DNA of 64,000 nucleotides from an uncultured Alphaproteobacteria bacterium (GTDB lineage Bacteria > Pseudomonadota > Alphaproteobacteria > Rhizobiales > Aestuariivirgaceae): positions 18,168 through 82,167 of the forward strand of contig CALMZX010000104.1 of NCBI GenBank assembly GCA_937870685.1, written 5' to 3'. The notes beneath the pieces were generated by a model, which was not told the DNA's origin, did not search any database, and was given only the letters and a program-made list of their open reading frames with translations. Shown here piece after piece: positions 35,847 through 45,045 of the stretch (position 1 is the stretch's first letter; each line of letters begins with the position of its first letter). The position numbers and the translations under genes are program-made.

Positions 35847-38800
35847 ATGGCGGCCCACAGCCAGTTTGCACTGCTGAAGACCAGGCGTTTCCTGCCGCTC
35901 TTCGTCACCCAGGCGATGAGCGCCTTCAATGACAACGTCTTCCGCTATGCGCTCTCCATTCTTTTCCTCACCACGCTCGGCAAGGAACAGGGCGGCGTCC
36001 TCAACACCATTTCGGCGGCCCTCTTCATCCTGCCCTTCTTCCTCTTCTCTGCCTTCGCAGGCCAACTCGCCGACAAGTTCGACAAGGCCTTCATGGCCCG
36101 GCGCATCCGCTTTGCCGAAATCTTCATCGTGGCACTCTCCGCCTGGTCGCTGTTTTCGGGCCACGTCCATTTCCAGCAGTTCTGTGTCTTCCTCGCGGGC
36201 TGCCAGGCCGCCTTCTTCGGCCCCATCAAATACGGCATCCTGCCCCAGCACCTGACCAAGGATGAACTGCTTGGCGGCAACGGCATGGTGGAAATGGCGA
36301 CCTTCATTGCCATCCTCCTCGGCACCATCTTCGGCTCCATCGTCATCAACACCGAAGGCGGCCATACATGGGTCGCCGCTGTCATGATCGGCATCGGCGT
36401 CATTTCCTATTTCACATCCTTGCAGATACCGCCCGCCCCCTCGGCCCAGCCCGACCTGAAACTCAACTGGAACATCTTCGGCGAGACCTGGAACGTCATC
36501 GGCATGGCCATGCGCAAGCCGGAGGTCTTCCAGTCCATCCTCGGCATTTCCTGGTTCTGGTTCCTGGGCGTCGTCTTTGTCACCCAGATTCCGCTCTTTA
36601 CCTTTGACAGCCTGAAGGGCAGCGAAACCGCAGCTTCGCTGATCTTCGCACTCTTTTCGATCGGTATCGCCGTGGGCTCGATCCTCTGCAACAGGCTGCT
36701 CGGCGGCAAGGTCAGCGTCCGCTTCGTGCCCATCGTGGCGCTGCTGATGAGTCTCTTCATGATCGAACTCTACTTCGCCGCAGGCAGTGCCGAACGCGCC
36801 CTTGCCGCCGCCGTTGCAGGAGGCGAAGTAATGACCGAACAGACCGCCTCCGGTCCCGTCATGGGTCTCCTCCCCATGCTGGGCTACTGGCAGGCCTGGC
36901 GCGTGCTTTTTGACCTCGCCGTCATCGCCGCGCTGGCCGGGCTCTATGTCGTCCCGCTCTTCGCCACCATGCAGGCCCGCACCGCCTATTACCTGCGCGC
37001 CCGCATTGTCGGTGCCAACAACATCGTCAACGCCATCTTCATGATCATCGCCACGGGTCTGTCGGGCGTGCTGCTCGCCTCCGGCCTCACGGCGCGAGGC
37101 CTCTTCCTCTGCCTCGGCCTCGCCAATCTCGTGGCCGCCATCTACGTGATCCGCATCCTGCCGCACGAGGCACTTGCGGGATTCGCCCGCGCCCTCTTCC
37201 GCCTGCTCTACCGCGTCGAGGTGAAGGGCATCGAGAATGTCACCCTGCGCGGCCGCCGCTCGCTCCTCATCGCCAACCACACCTCGTTCCTCGATGGCCC
37301 GCTGCTCTCCGCCTTCCTGCCGGAACGCGCCGGCTTCGCCATCAACACCCAGATGGCCAAACGCTGGTGGGTCAAGCCCGCCTTCGCCCTTTTTGATCTC
37401 TGCCCCATTGATCCCGGCAACCCTCTGGCGCTCCGCGGCCTCGTTGACATGTTGAAGAAGGGCCGCCGCGTCGTCATTTTCCCGGAAGGACGCATCACCG
37501 TCACGGGCGGCCTGATGAAGGTTTATGAAGGCCCCGCCGCCGTCGCCCAGATGGCCCGCGGCCATCTCATTCCCGTGCGCATTGACGGCGCCCACCTGAC
37601 ACCCTTCTCCCGCCTTGCCGGGAAGCTGCCCACGATCTGGTTCCCCAAGATCACCATCACCTTCCTCAAGCCCATCGACCTGCGCGCACCCGAAGGCCTG
37701 CGCGGTGCGGCGCTGCGGGAATACCAGGCGGAACATCTCTATGATGTGATGACGGACTCGCAGTTCAAGACCGCGCCCATCAACGAGACCCTGTGGCAAT
37801 CCCTGCTCGACGCCCGCAACCTCTTCGGTGGCCACACAAAGGTGCTGGAGGACATCCAGCGCGCGCCCATCACCTATGACCGCCTGATCACAGGCAGCCT
37901 CATCCTTGGCCGCAAGATTGCCGCCGTGACCCCGGGCGAGAAAACCGTGGGCGTGCTCCTGCCCAATGCCATCGCCACCGCTGTCACCTTCTTTGGGCTC
38001 CACGCCACGGGCCGCGTGCCCGCCATGCTGAACTTTTCGACCGGTGCGGTGAACATGGCCGCCGCCTGCATGGCGGCCGAAGTCCGCACCATCCTCACCT
38101 CGCGCAAGTTCATCGAGGCGGGCGAGATGGAAGCCGACCTCAAGGTGCTCGCCGAGCGCTGCAAGATCGTCTATCTCGAGGACATCCGCGGCCAGGTCGG
38201 CAGCATGGACAAGCTGCGCGGCCTCCTGCAGAAATCCTTTGCACCCCGCGCGTTGAAAGCCATGGGGGCCTCACAGGACCCCGACAGCCCGGCCGTGGTG
38301 CTCTTCACATCCGGTTCGGAAGGCGTGCCCAAGGGCGTTGTCCTCTCTCACCGCAACATCAATGCCAACCGCCTGCAGGCGGCGGCGCGCATCGCCTTCA
38401 CACCGCAGGACCTTGTGTTCAACGCGCTGCCTGTCTTCCACGCCTTCGGGCTGACGGGCGGATTGATGCTGCCGCTGCTCTCCGGCATCTACACCTTCAT
38501 GTATCCCTCGCCGCTGCACTACAAGATCATCCCGGAACTCTGCTACGACACCGGCGCCACGGTGATCTTCGGCACGGACACCTTCCTCTCCGGCTACGCC
38601 AAGAATGCCCACCCCTATGATTTCTACAACATGCGCCTCGTGGTGGCAGGTGCCGAGCGCCTCAAGCCCGAGACCCGTGACATCTGGATGAACAATTTCG
38701 GCCTGCGCATCCTCGAAGGCTATGGCGCCACGGAATGTTCACCCGTCGTCTCGGTCAACACCCCCATGCACTACCGCACCGGAAGCGTCGGCCGCCTCAT

Positions 38801-39317
38801 GGACGGCATCGACTACAGGCTGGAGGATGTGCCCGGCATTGAAGGGGGCGGCCGCCTGCATGTGAAAGGCCCCAACATCATGCTGGGCTATCTCCGCGCC
38901 GACAATCCCGGTGTCCTCGAACCGCCGCCCGACGGCTGGTACGACACCGGCGACATCGTGGCGGTGGATGAGCGCCGCTTCATCACCATCCTTGGCCGCG
39001 CCAAGCGTTTCTGCAAGATCGCGGGCGAAATGGTCTCGCTCAACGCCATCGAGACGAAGCTGCTGGAACTCTACCCAGAGCACAACCACGCCGTTGTTGC
39101 CGCCCCGGACAGGAAGAAAGGCGAACAGCTCGTCATGTTCACCACTCTGAAGAACCCGGACCGCAAGGAAATTGCCACGGGTCTGAAACGCCTCGGCCTT
39201 GCCGATCTCGCGATTCCGAAAAACATCTTCACCCTGGATGAACTTCCCATCCTCGGCTCCGGCAAGACCGACTACGTCACCATGAACCGCCTCGCCCGCG
39301 AGAAAGTGCCGGAGTAG
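35847..39317 (+). CDS. LplT-PlsC-acyl-ACP synthetase fusion (Aas-type, trifunctional)
   Basis: A 1156-residue inner-membrane protein that combines three activities encoded separately in E. coli lplT and aas. First is an MFS lysophospholipid flippase-like domain (about residues 10-430; AMSAFNDNVFRYAL, about 12 hydrophobic segments). Then a PlsC acyltransferase (about 445-640; NHTSFLDG with the HX4D motif, FPEGRIT). Last is an acyl-ACP/CoA synthetase (about 660-1150; LFTSGSEGVPKGVVLSHRN, YGATECSP, WYDTGDI). Likely role: retrieve and re-acylate 2-acyl-lysophospholipid. ATG 35847 has GGAGG six bases upstream; ATG 35829 and GTG 35820 are in frame. Confidence 0.92.
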   Translation: MAAHSQFALLKTRRFLPLFVTQAMSAFNDNVFRYALSILFLTTLGKEQGGVLNTISAALFILPFFLFSAFAGQLADKFDKAFMARRIRFAEIFIVALSAWSLFSGHVHFQQFCVFLAGCQAAFFGPIKYGILPQHLTKDELLGGNGMVEMATFIAILLGTIFGSIVINTEGGHTWVAAVMIGIGVISYFTSLQIPPAPSAQPDLKLNWNIFGETWNVIGMAMRKPEVFQSILGISWFWFLGVVFVTQIPLFTFDSLKGSETAASLIFALFSIGIAVGSILCNRLLGGKVSVRFVPIVALLMSLFMIELYFAAGSAERALAAAVAGGEVMTEQTASGPVMGLLPMLGYWQAWRVLFDLAVIAALAGLYVVPLFATMQARTAYYLRARIVGANNIVNAIFMIIATGLSGVLLASGLTARGLFLCLGLANLVAAIYVIRILPHEALAGFARALFRLLYRVEVKGIENVTLRGRRSLLIANHTSFLDGPLLSAFLPERAGFAINTQMAKRWWVKPAFALFDLCPIDPGNPLALRGLVDMLKKGRRVVIFPEGRITVTGGLMKVYEGPAAVAQMARGHLIPVRIDGAHLTPFSRLAGKLPTIWFPKITITFLKPIDLRAPEGLRGAALREYQAEHLYDVMTDSQFKTAPINETLWQSLLDARNLFGGHTKVLEDIQRAPITYDRLITGSLILGRKIAAVTPGEKTVGVLLPNAIATAVTFFGLHATGRVPAMLNFSTGAVNMAAACMAAEVRTILTSRKFIEAGEMEADLKVLAERCKIVYLEDIRGQVGSMDKLRGLLQKSFAPRALKAMGASQDPDSPAVVLFTSGSEGVPKGVVLSHRNINANRLQAAARIAFTPQDLVFNALPVFHAFGLTGGLMLPLLSGIYTFMYPSPLHYKIIPELCYDTGATVIFGTDTFLSGYAKNAHPYDFYNMRLVVAGAERLKPETRDIWMNNFGLRILEGYGATECSPVVSVNTPMHYRTGSVGRLMDGIDYRLEDVPGIEGGGRLHVKGPNIMLGYLRADNPGVLEPPPDGWYDTGDIVAVDERRFITILGRAKRFCKIAGEMVSLNAIETKLLELYPEHNHAVVAAPDRKKGEQLVMFTTLKNPDRKEIATGLKRLGLADLAIPKNIFTLDELPILGSGKTDYVTMNRLAREKVPE

Positions 39318-39330
39318 CAGCACCCCTTCC

Positions 39331-39621
39331 CACGCTCCCCCAGCTTGCTGGGGGAGCTGTCCGAAGGACTGAGGGGGCCACACTTGCCGCCCCATGGATG
39401 GTCCACATGAAGTGGACCATGACGGCCCAACAGGAATCCACTAACCCGTCATGGCCCGCTTCAAGCGGGCCACCCACGCTCCTCCCAGCTTGCTGGGGGA
39501 GCTGTCCGAAGGACTGAGGGGGCCACCCTTGCCGCCCCATGGATGGTCCACATGAAGTGGACCATGACGGCCCAACAGGAATCCACTAACCCGTCATGGC
39601 CCGCTTCAAGCGGGCCACCCA
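39331..39621. repeat. Tandem 144-bp composite palindromic repeat (two units)
   Basis: Unit 1 is 39331-39474 and unit 2 is 39475-39621, nearly identical (a one-base length difference in the C-tract and one substitution noticed). Each contains three perfect or near-perfect hairpins: CTCCCCCAGC/GCTGGGGGAG, TGGTCCAC/GTGGACCA and TGGCCCGCTT/AAGCGGGCCA. Related units flank the other side of the aminotransferase gene (41070-41337). This and the next repeat account for the 567-bp gap between the Aas fusion and the aminotransferase; no gene is visible in it. Confidence 0.9.
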
Positions 39622-39656
39622 TCGCGTGCCGAACCGATGCAGCAAATTCCTTCCTT

Positions 39657-39777
39657 CCCCCTCCCCCTTGTGGGGAGGGCCGGGGTGGGGGTCTGGTGGT
39701 GATGCAGGATGGGACGAAAACGATGTTCGAGCAGCAGCGCGACCCCCACCCTTCATCCCTCCCCACAAGGGGGAGGG
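39657..39777. repeat. Dispersed inverted repeat (CCCTCCCC / GGGGAGGG family), copy 2
   Basis: Arms 39657-39693 and 39741-39777 mirror the element at 14508-14628, including CCTTGTGGGGAGGGCCGGGG in the left arm and its inverse at the right. Confidence 0.85.
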
Positions 39778-39884
39778 AAATGATCCATCTCCCCACCCGT
39801 CACCCCGCGTGAATTTTGCTGCGGCGCTGGTGCATCCGCACGCTGTTGAGTGGCCACCACCTTCCGTGTATCCCCGACTGCATC

Positions 39885-41057
39885 ATGCGTTATGCCTCCA
39901 CTGTCTCCCGCCTCGAACACCTCGGTTCCGCCAAATGGGCCATCCACATCGCCGGAAAGCGCCGCGCCGCCAACGGTGAAAAGCTGATCTTCCTGTCGAT
40001 CGGCGAGCCGGACCTGCCGCCGCCCATGGCGATCATTGATGTGGCCGACCGCCAGATGCGCGCCGGGCGCCTGCGTTATTCCGCCGGCCGTGGCGACCTC
40101 TCGGTGCGCGAGGGGCTCGCCAGCTACTACACCCGCCAGACCGGGCGCGACATATCAGCCGACCAGTTCCTCTTCCTGCCGGGAACGCAGGCCGCACTCG
40201 CCAGCACCATGATGGCAATCCTCGAACCGGGCGACGAGGTGCTGCTGCTCGATCCCTATTACGCCACCTACGAAGCCGTGGTGACGGCCCCCGGCGGTGT
40301 GCCCGTGCCCGTGCCGCTGGACCCCGACCGGGGTTTCCACCCAGACATTGCGGCAATCGAAAAAGCCGTAACTTCAAGGACAAAGGCGATCCTCCTCAAC
40401 TCGCCGTCAAACCCCACCGGTGCCGTCTTCACCGCAGCCGAAAACCGCGCCATCGGCGAAATTGCCAAGAAGCACGATCTCTGGATCGTCTCCGACGAAG
40501 TCTATGCCTCGATGATCCACGGCAACCATGTCTTCCATTCCCCCTTCTGCGAGAAGGATCTGGAGGAGCGCACCATCGTTGTCTCGTCGATTTCGAAATC
40601 GCACGCTTTGCCTGGCTTCCGCTGCGGCTGGGTCGCGGGCTCGGCCGAGTTCTGCAACCATCTTCTGCCGGTCACTGAAACCCAGCTCTTCGGATCGCAG
40701 CCCTTCCTCGAAGATGCCACGGCCTTTGCGCTCACCACCCACTTCGATGAAACCGACGCCATGAAGAACGCCTACCTCGCCCGCGCCCGCGTGCTGATGG
40801 AAGGCGTGAAGGGGGCAAAGGGTGTCACCACACACCTGCCGGAAGGCGGCATGTTCCTTATGCTCGACGTGCGCGGCACGGGCCTCACCGGTGAAGCCTT
40901 TGCGAGGCGCCTGCTGGACGAGGAAGACGTCGTCACCATGCCCGGCGAAAGCTTCGGCGCCCGCGGTGCCGGCCACCTGCGCGTGGCGCTGACAGTGGAT
41001 GAAGCCACCATGGCCGAAGCCGCGCGGCGGATCACCCGGCTGGCGGGGCGGCTGTAG
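39885..41057 (+). CDS. PLP-dependent aminotransferase (class I/II)
   Basis: A 390-residue fold-type I aminotransferase. Hallmarks are IFLSIGEPDLPPP, LNSPSNPTGAVF (Asn binding PLP), DEVYASMIH (Asp/Tyr), the Schiff-base Lys in SSISKSHALPGFRCGW and C-terminal GAGHLRVAL (carboxylate-binding Arg). The substrate cannot be told: aspartate/aromatic, LL-DAP-like or arginine-pyruvate transaminase are all conceivable. An AruH-like arginine:pyruvate transaminase would fit the nearby AruI-like gene but is unproven. ATG 39885. The gene is isolated and bracketed by palindromic repeat arrays. Confidence 0.85.
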   Translation: MRYASTVSRLEHLGSAKWAIHIAGKRRAANGEKLIFLSIGEPDLPPPMAIIDVADRQMRAGRLRYSAGRGDLSVREGLASYYTRQTGRDISADQFLFLPGTQAALASTMMAILEPGDEVLLLDPYYATYEAVVTAPGGVPVPVPLDPDRGFHPDIAAIEKAVTSRTKAILLNSPSNPTGAVFTAAENRAIGEIAKKHDLWIVSDEVYASMIHGNHVFHSPFCEKDLEERTIVVSSISKSHALPGFRCGWVAGSAEFCNHLLPVTETQLFGSQPFLEDATAFALTTHFDETDAMKNAYLARARVLMEGVKGAKGVTTHLPEGGMFLMLDVRGTGLTGEAFARRLLDEEDVVTMPGESFGARGAGHLRVALTVDEATMAEAARRITRLAGRL

Positions 41058-41069
41058 CCAGACCGAAGC

Positions 41070-41337
41070 CCCCTCCGCCCTTCGGGCACCTCCCCCAGCA
41101 AGCTGGGGGAGAGCATCGTCGCCACCACCACCCACGCTCCCCCAACTCGTTGGGGGAGCTGTCCGCAGGACTGAGGGGGCCACGCCTCCGGCCACGTGGA
41201 TGGTCCACGTGAAGTGGACCATGACGGCCCAGAAACAACCGATCCTCTTCCCGTCATGGCCCGCTTCAGGCGGGCCACCCACACCCCACGCTCCCCCCAA
41301 CTCGCTGGGGGAGCTGTCCGCAGGACTGAGGGGGCAC
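41070..41337. repeat. Composite palindromic repeat array downstream of the aminotransferase
   Basis: Contains GCGGAGGG/CCCTCCGC-like and CTCCCCCAGC/GCTGGGGGAG hairpins, then units resembling the 144-bp repeat (CTGTCCGCAGGACTGAGGGG at both 41159 and 41314, TGGTCCAC/GTGGACCA, TGGCCCGC/GCGGGCCA). More diverged from each other than the upstream pair. Together with about 60 bases before hisS it fills the 344-bp gap; no gene is seen. Confidence 0.85.
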
Positions 41338-41401
41338 TCACACCACTCTGGTCAAAACACCCCGCCTTCTCTAGAAGCCCCGGCAAAGAGACGAGTGAGA
41401 C

Positions 41402-42904
41402 ATGGCAAAAGACTTCCGCCCCAAGGCCCGCGTGGCCAAGGGCTTCCGTGATGTGGGCCCGGAGGAAATCCGCGGCCTTCGCAGCATGATGGCGACCATC
41501 CAGCAGGTCTATGAATCCTACGGCTTCGAGCCGGTGGAGCAGCCCTTCATCGAATACACCGAGGTGCTGGGCAAGTTCCTGCCCGACCAGGACCGCCCCA
41601 ACGCCGGCGTCTTCTCCTTCCAGGACGATGACGAGCAGTGGCTTTCGCTGCGCTATGATCTCACCGCACCACTGGCCCGCTATGTGGCCGAGAACAACCA
41701 GGGCCAACTGCCCACGCCTTACCGCAGCTACCGTCAGGGCTGGGTCTTCCGCAACGAGAAGCCGGGCCCGGGCCGCTACCGCCAGTTCATGCAGTTCGAT
41801 GCCGATACCGTGGGCACAAGCAGTATCGCCGCCGACGCAGAGGTTTGCATGATGGCGGCTGATACAATGAAAGCGCTTGGGATGCAGAAGGGGCAATATG
41901 TCGTCAAAGTGAGTAATCGAAAGATACTAGATGGGATGCTGGAAGCGCTGGGGGTGCAAGGCAGCGATCAGAAACTTACGATTCTTAGAGCAATAGACAA
42001 ACTTGATAAGCTGAACGTAGACGGAGTCAGGTTGCTGCTTGGCGCTGGACGCAAAGATGTAAGTGGCGACTTCACAAAAGGCGCAGGACTGAATGAAGAC
42101 GCCATTGATAGTATTCTGGATCTAATCCGCGCTCCAAAAGTAGTTCATAAGGCAGCTTCCGGTGAAGACATTTCTACGGAGGAGGTTGACGTACTCGTAC
42201 GGTTCTCCAAGACACCATTTATGGTCAACCAGACCTTCGCTGAGGGTTTTGGAGAATTGCGGGCGATGAATGAAATTTTTGCAGACTGCAACTATGATGA
42301 AAGCAGAATATTAATTGACCCCTCCGTTGTCCGCGGCCTCGAATACTACACCGGCCCGGTCTTCGAATGCGAACTCCTGATGGAGACCAAGGACGAAGAC
42401 GGCAAACCCGTGCGCTTCGGCTCCGTCGGCGGCGGTGGCCGCTACGACGATCTCGTCGCCCGCTTCACCGGTGCCAAGGTTCCGGCCACCGGCTTCTCCA
42501 TTGGCGTGTCGCGCCTCTATTCGGCGCTGAAGCTCGTCGGCAAGGCGCAAGGCTCGAATGTGTTGGCCCCCGTCGTCGTCCTTGTCATGGACAAGGAACG
42601 TCAGGCCGATTACTGGCGCATGGTCACGGACCTGCGCAAGGCCGGTGTCCGCGCCGAAATGTACATGGGCACCGCCGGCATGAAGGCCCAGATGAAATAT
42701 GCCGACAAGCGCGGTGCCCCCCTCGTCATCATCCAGGGCGGTGATGAAAAGGCCAGGGGCGAAGTGCAGATCAAGGACCTGCGCCTGGGCAGCGAACTCG
42801 CTGCCTCAATCGAAACCCGCGAAGAATACGCCAGCCAGCGCCTTGCCCAGTTCACCGTCGCAGAGGCTGACCTCGTCTCCGCCGTGAAGAAGGCACTCGC
42901 CTGA
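41402..42904 (+). CDS. hisS: Histidyl-tRNA synthetase
   Basis: Class IIa synthetase of 500 residues. Motif 2 is in [20 protein letters not shown], the histidine-binding HisA motif in [12 protein letters not shown], motif 3 in [13 protein letters not shown], and an anticodon-binding domain follows (about 405-500). Odd: from about 41845 to 42315 (residues about 150-305, between motif 2 and HisA, including the insertion domain) the DNA changes abruptly. 60-base lines counted at 42-52% GC, with AGA, ATA, TTA and GTA codons, against about 65% on both sides. The reading frame and motifs remain intact. It heads a hisS-hisZ-hisG operon. Confidence 0.97.
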   Translation: MAKDFRPKARVAKGFRDVGPEEIRGLRSMMATIQQVYESYGFEPVEQPFIEYTEVLGKFLPDQDRPNAGVFSFQDDDEQWLSLRYDLTAPLARYVAENNQGQLPTPYRSYRQGWVFRNEKPGPGRYRQFMQFDADTVGTSSIAADAEVCMMAADTMKALGMQKGQYVVKVSNRKILDGMLEALGVQGSDQKLTILRAIDKLDKLNVDGVRLLLGAGRKDVSGDFTKGAGLNEDAIDSILDLIRAPKVVHKAASGEDISTEEVDVLVRFSKTPFMVNQTFAEGFGELRAMNEIFADCNYDESRILIDPSVVRGLEYYTGPVFECELLMETKDEDGKPVRFGSVGGGGRYDDLVARFTGAKVPATGFSIGVSRLYSALKLVGKAQGSNVLAPVVVLVMDKERQADYWRMVTDLRKAGVRAEMYMGTAGMKAQMKYADKRGAPLVIIQGGDEKARGEVQIKDLRLGSELAASIETREEYASQRLAQFTVAEADLVSAVKKALA

Positions 42905-42905
42905 C

Positions 42906-44042
42906 ATGGCAGGTCGTTCCTCCGCCGAGCGCGAGGCATTGGCCCGCCAGAACGCCGCCATCATGGCGGTGTTCGAACGCGCCGGTTTTGACCATATCGC
43001 GCCAGACATCATCCAGCCCGCCGACATCTTCCTCGAACGCTCCGGCGAAGACATCCGCGCACGGACTTTTGTCTTCAGCGATCCCGACGGCAATGAACTC
43101 TGCCTGCGCCCCGACCTCACCGTGCCCGCCTGCCGCTATCACCTGAGCCACGGCACCCCGCAGGCCGAAGCCCGCTACTGCTACCTCGGCACCGCCTTCC
43201 GCTTCCCCGATGAACTTTTGAGCCCGCAGGAATTCAACCAGGCAGGCATCGAATGGTTCGGTGACAGCAATCCGGTCGAGGCCGAAGCCCGCGTCATGAA
43301 GCTCACCATCGCGGCGCTGGAAGCCGCTGGCCTCGCCCGCCTGAAAGTGACCATGGGCGATCTCGGTCTCTTCAACGCGCTGATCGGTTCCATGGCCATG
43401 CCGGAGCGCTGGCGCCGCCGCCTCAGGCACCAGTTCTGGCGTCCCGCCGCCTTCCGCAGCCTGCTGGAACGTTTTGCCAGGCCCGCCACCCAGAAGCGCA
43501 CCGCCATCTCCGCCCATGTCGATGCCATCGCCGGGCAGGACTCCGAAGCCGCCGTTGCTGCGCGCCTCGCCGCCCTGAACCTCCCCCACGTCACTGACCG
43601 CAGCACCGGCGAAATCGCCGCCCGCCTCGCGGAGAAACTCGCCGACCGCTCGGAGGCCCCGCTTGATCCCGCCATGGTGAAGGAGATCGAAAGCTATCTC
43701 GCCATCGAAGGCAGCGTCACCGATGTGGCCACACAGCTGGCGAAGCTGCCATCATCCCCCGCGCTCGATGGTGCCCGCCGCTGGTTCGAGGCGCGCATCG
43801 AGGCGCTGGAAGACCAGGGCCTCAACCCCCGCCGCTTCCACTTCAGCGCCAACTTTGGCCGCGAACTGGAATATTACACCGGCCTCGTCTTCCAGGTGGA
43901 AGTGGAAGCCCGCAACGCGCCCCTCGTGGTGGCGGGCGGTGGCCGCTACAATGACCTTCTGCAGGATCTCGGCGCGCCAACGCGCATTCCCGCCGTGGGC
44001 TGCGCCATCCACACCGAGCGTGTGAAGGCGGTGCTGGCATGA
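42906..44042 (+). CDS. hisZ: ATP phosphoribosyltransferase regulatory subunit
   Basis: A 378-residue catalytically dead HisRS paralogue that assembles with short-form HisG and gives feedback control by histidine. It keeps the class II core ([25 protein letters not shown]-like [11 protein letters not shown]) and [12 protein letters not shown] near the C-terminus, but has no anticodon-binding domain. ATG 42906 lies one base after the hisS stop. It overlaps hisG by four bases. The DNA is uniformly GC-rich, unlike the middle of hisS. Confidence 0.95.
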   Translation: MAGRSSAEREALARQNAAIMAVFERAGFDHIAPDIIQPADIFLERSGEDIRARTFVFSDPDGNELCLRPDLTVPACRYHLSHGTPQAEARYCYLGTAFRFPDELLSPQEFNQAGIEWFGDSNPVEAEARVMKLTIAALEAAGLARLKVTMGDLGLFNALIGSMAMPERWRRRLRHQFWRPAAFRSLLERFARPATQKRTAISAHVDAIAGQDSEAAVAARLAALNLPHVTDRSTGEIAARLAEKLADRSEAPLDPAMVKEIESYLAIEGSVTDVATQLAKLPSSPALDGARRWFEARIEALEDQGLNPRRFHFSANFGRELEYYTGLVFQVEVEARNAPLVVAGGGRYNDLLQDLGAPTRIPAVGCAIHTERVKAVLA

Positions 44043-44740
44043 GCGAGGCTGTGCAAACACTCACCCTCGGCATCCCCTCCAAGGGCCGCCTCATGGAGGC
44101 CACGGCAGGGCTTTTCGCCAAGGCAGGCTTTGCCATCGAACGCGTCGGCAATGACCGCGGCTATCGCGGCAGGCTCACGGGCGTTGACGGCATTGATGTC
44201 GCCTTCCTCTCGGCCTCGGAAATCGCAGGCCAGCTGCGCGATGGCAGGATCAGCCTCGGCGTCACCGGCGAAGACCTGCTGCGCGAGAAAATTCCGCCCA
44301 CGGATGAATCCGTCGGCGTGGCGCTCCGCCTTGGCTTCGGCCCCGCCAATGTTGTCGTCGCCGTGCCGGAATGCTGGCTCGACGTCGCCGCCATGGCCGA
44401 TCTCGATGAGGTGGCGGAACAGTTCTACCGCGCCCATGGCCGCCGCATCCGCGTGGCCACGAAATACATCCACCTCACCCGCCGCTGGTTCGCCGCCCAT
44501 GGCGTGACAGGTTACCGCATCGTCGACAGCTCCGGTGCCACCGAAGGCGCCCCCGCCGCAGGGCTCGCTGAACTCATTGTCGATATCACCACCACCGGCT
44601 CAACCCTCGCGGCCAACCATTTGCGCATCCTGGATGACGGTTTGATCCTGGAATCCTGCGCGGTTTTGGCCGTCCGGGGCGAAAATTCCGCCGACACTCG
44701 CCTGCAAAGCGTTGTTTCCGCCCTGTCCAAAGCCCTTTGA
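44039..44740 (+). CDS. hisG: ATP phosphoribosyltransferase, short form
   Basis: First step of histidine synthesis: ATP plus PRPP to phosphoribosyl-ATP. The 233-residue short form (lacking the C-terminal regulatory domain) needs HisZ, which is encoded just upstream with an ATGA overlap. Recognised by [40 protein letters not shown] and the PRPP loop [16 protein letters not shown]. Last gene of hisS-hisZ-hisG; a short GCCCT/AGGGC hairpin at its stop lacks a T-tract. Confidence 0.96.
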   Translation: MSEAVQTLTLGIPSKGRLMEATAGLFAKAGFAIERVGNDRGYRGRLTGVDGIDVAFLSASEIAGQLRDGRISLGVTGEDLLREKIPPTDESVGVALRLGFGPANVVVAVPECWLDVAAMADLDEVAEQFYRAHGRRIRVATKYIHLTRRWFAAHGVTGYRIVDSSGATEGAPAAGLAELIVDITTTGSTLAANHLRILDDGLILESCAVLAVRGENSADTRLQSVVSALSKAL

Positions 44741-44772
44741 GGGCGCGGCGAAAATTAATTTGCGTGGAGAAA

Positions 44773-44800
44773 TTGCGGTTTGTTTCAATTCAGCTATAGT
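44773..44800 (+). promoter_or_regulatory. Sigma-70-type promoter for the hisG-sulP intergenic RNA
   Basis: -35 TTGCGG (44773-44778), 16-base spacer, -10 TATAGT (44795-44800), predicting a start near 44807. The surrounding DNA is AT-rich for this genome. Confidence 0.6.
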
Positions 44801-44806
44801 GGCGGT

Positions 44807-44985
44807 CACATATTCCATGGGGGCGTGGATTTGCGGAGACGTCGGGCTAAGGCCGGGCACGCCGTGAGTCCGTGCTTGCAGACCCATCGGCATCGCCCCC
44901 GGTTCGATGGCCTGGACTAAGCATGGGTTCTGGCGTGAAGTGGTCTTGGGCGGGAGCAGTGCGCAAGCGCTGCTCCCGTTTCTTA
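44807..44985 (+). ncRNA. Putative structured RNA between hisG and sulP (unassigned family)
   Basis: A promoter, a roughly 180-base GC-rich non-coding stretch and a terminator-like hairpin (GGGAGCA...TGCTCCC at 44952-44977, then GTTTCTT) form a complete small transcription unit. Internally GGGGGCG (44819-44825) pairs with CGCCCCC (44894-44900), and AGACCCAT (44880-44887) inside that hairpin can instead pair with ATGGGTTCT (44923-44931), so two exclusive folds are possible. No start codon with a good ORF was found. It may be a free small RNA or the leader of sulP, 60 bases further on. I could not match it to 6S, SRP, RNase P, tmRNA or known SAM riboswitches. Confidence 0.5.
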
Positions 44986-45045
44986 TGGGCCATACTGTGC
45001 TAGTGTGGCCACTACACTCCCTCCCGTTGCACAGTTCCATTGATC

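Noticed and set aside
35661..38003. A 780-residue minus-strand ORF opposite the LplT-PlsC-Aas gene
   Set aside because: Glu/Asp/Gly/His-rich antisense shadow; the plus-strand product carries all catalytic motifs.
39331..39621. CRISPR array
   Set aside because: Only two 144-bp units with internal palindromes and no spacers; no cas genes in the window.
44738..44755. Terminator at the hisG stop
   Set aside because: GCCCT/AGGGC stem is short and followed by GCGGCGAAAATT without a T-tract.
44807..44985. 6S RNA, tmRNA or SRP RNA identity for the intergenic RNA
   Set aside because: A GGACTAAGCATG stretch recalls tmRNA, but there is no CCA end, tag frame or T-arm order that fits; the SRP GGAAGGAAGC tetraloop region and a 6S-like long stem are missing.
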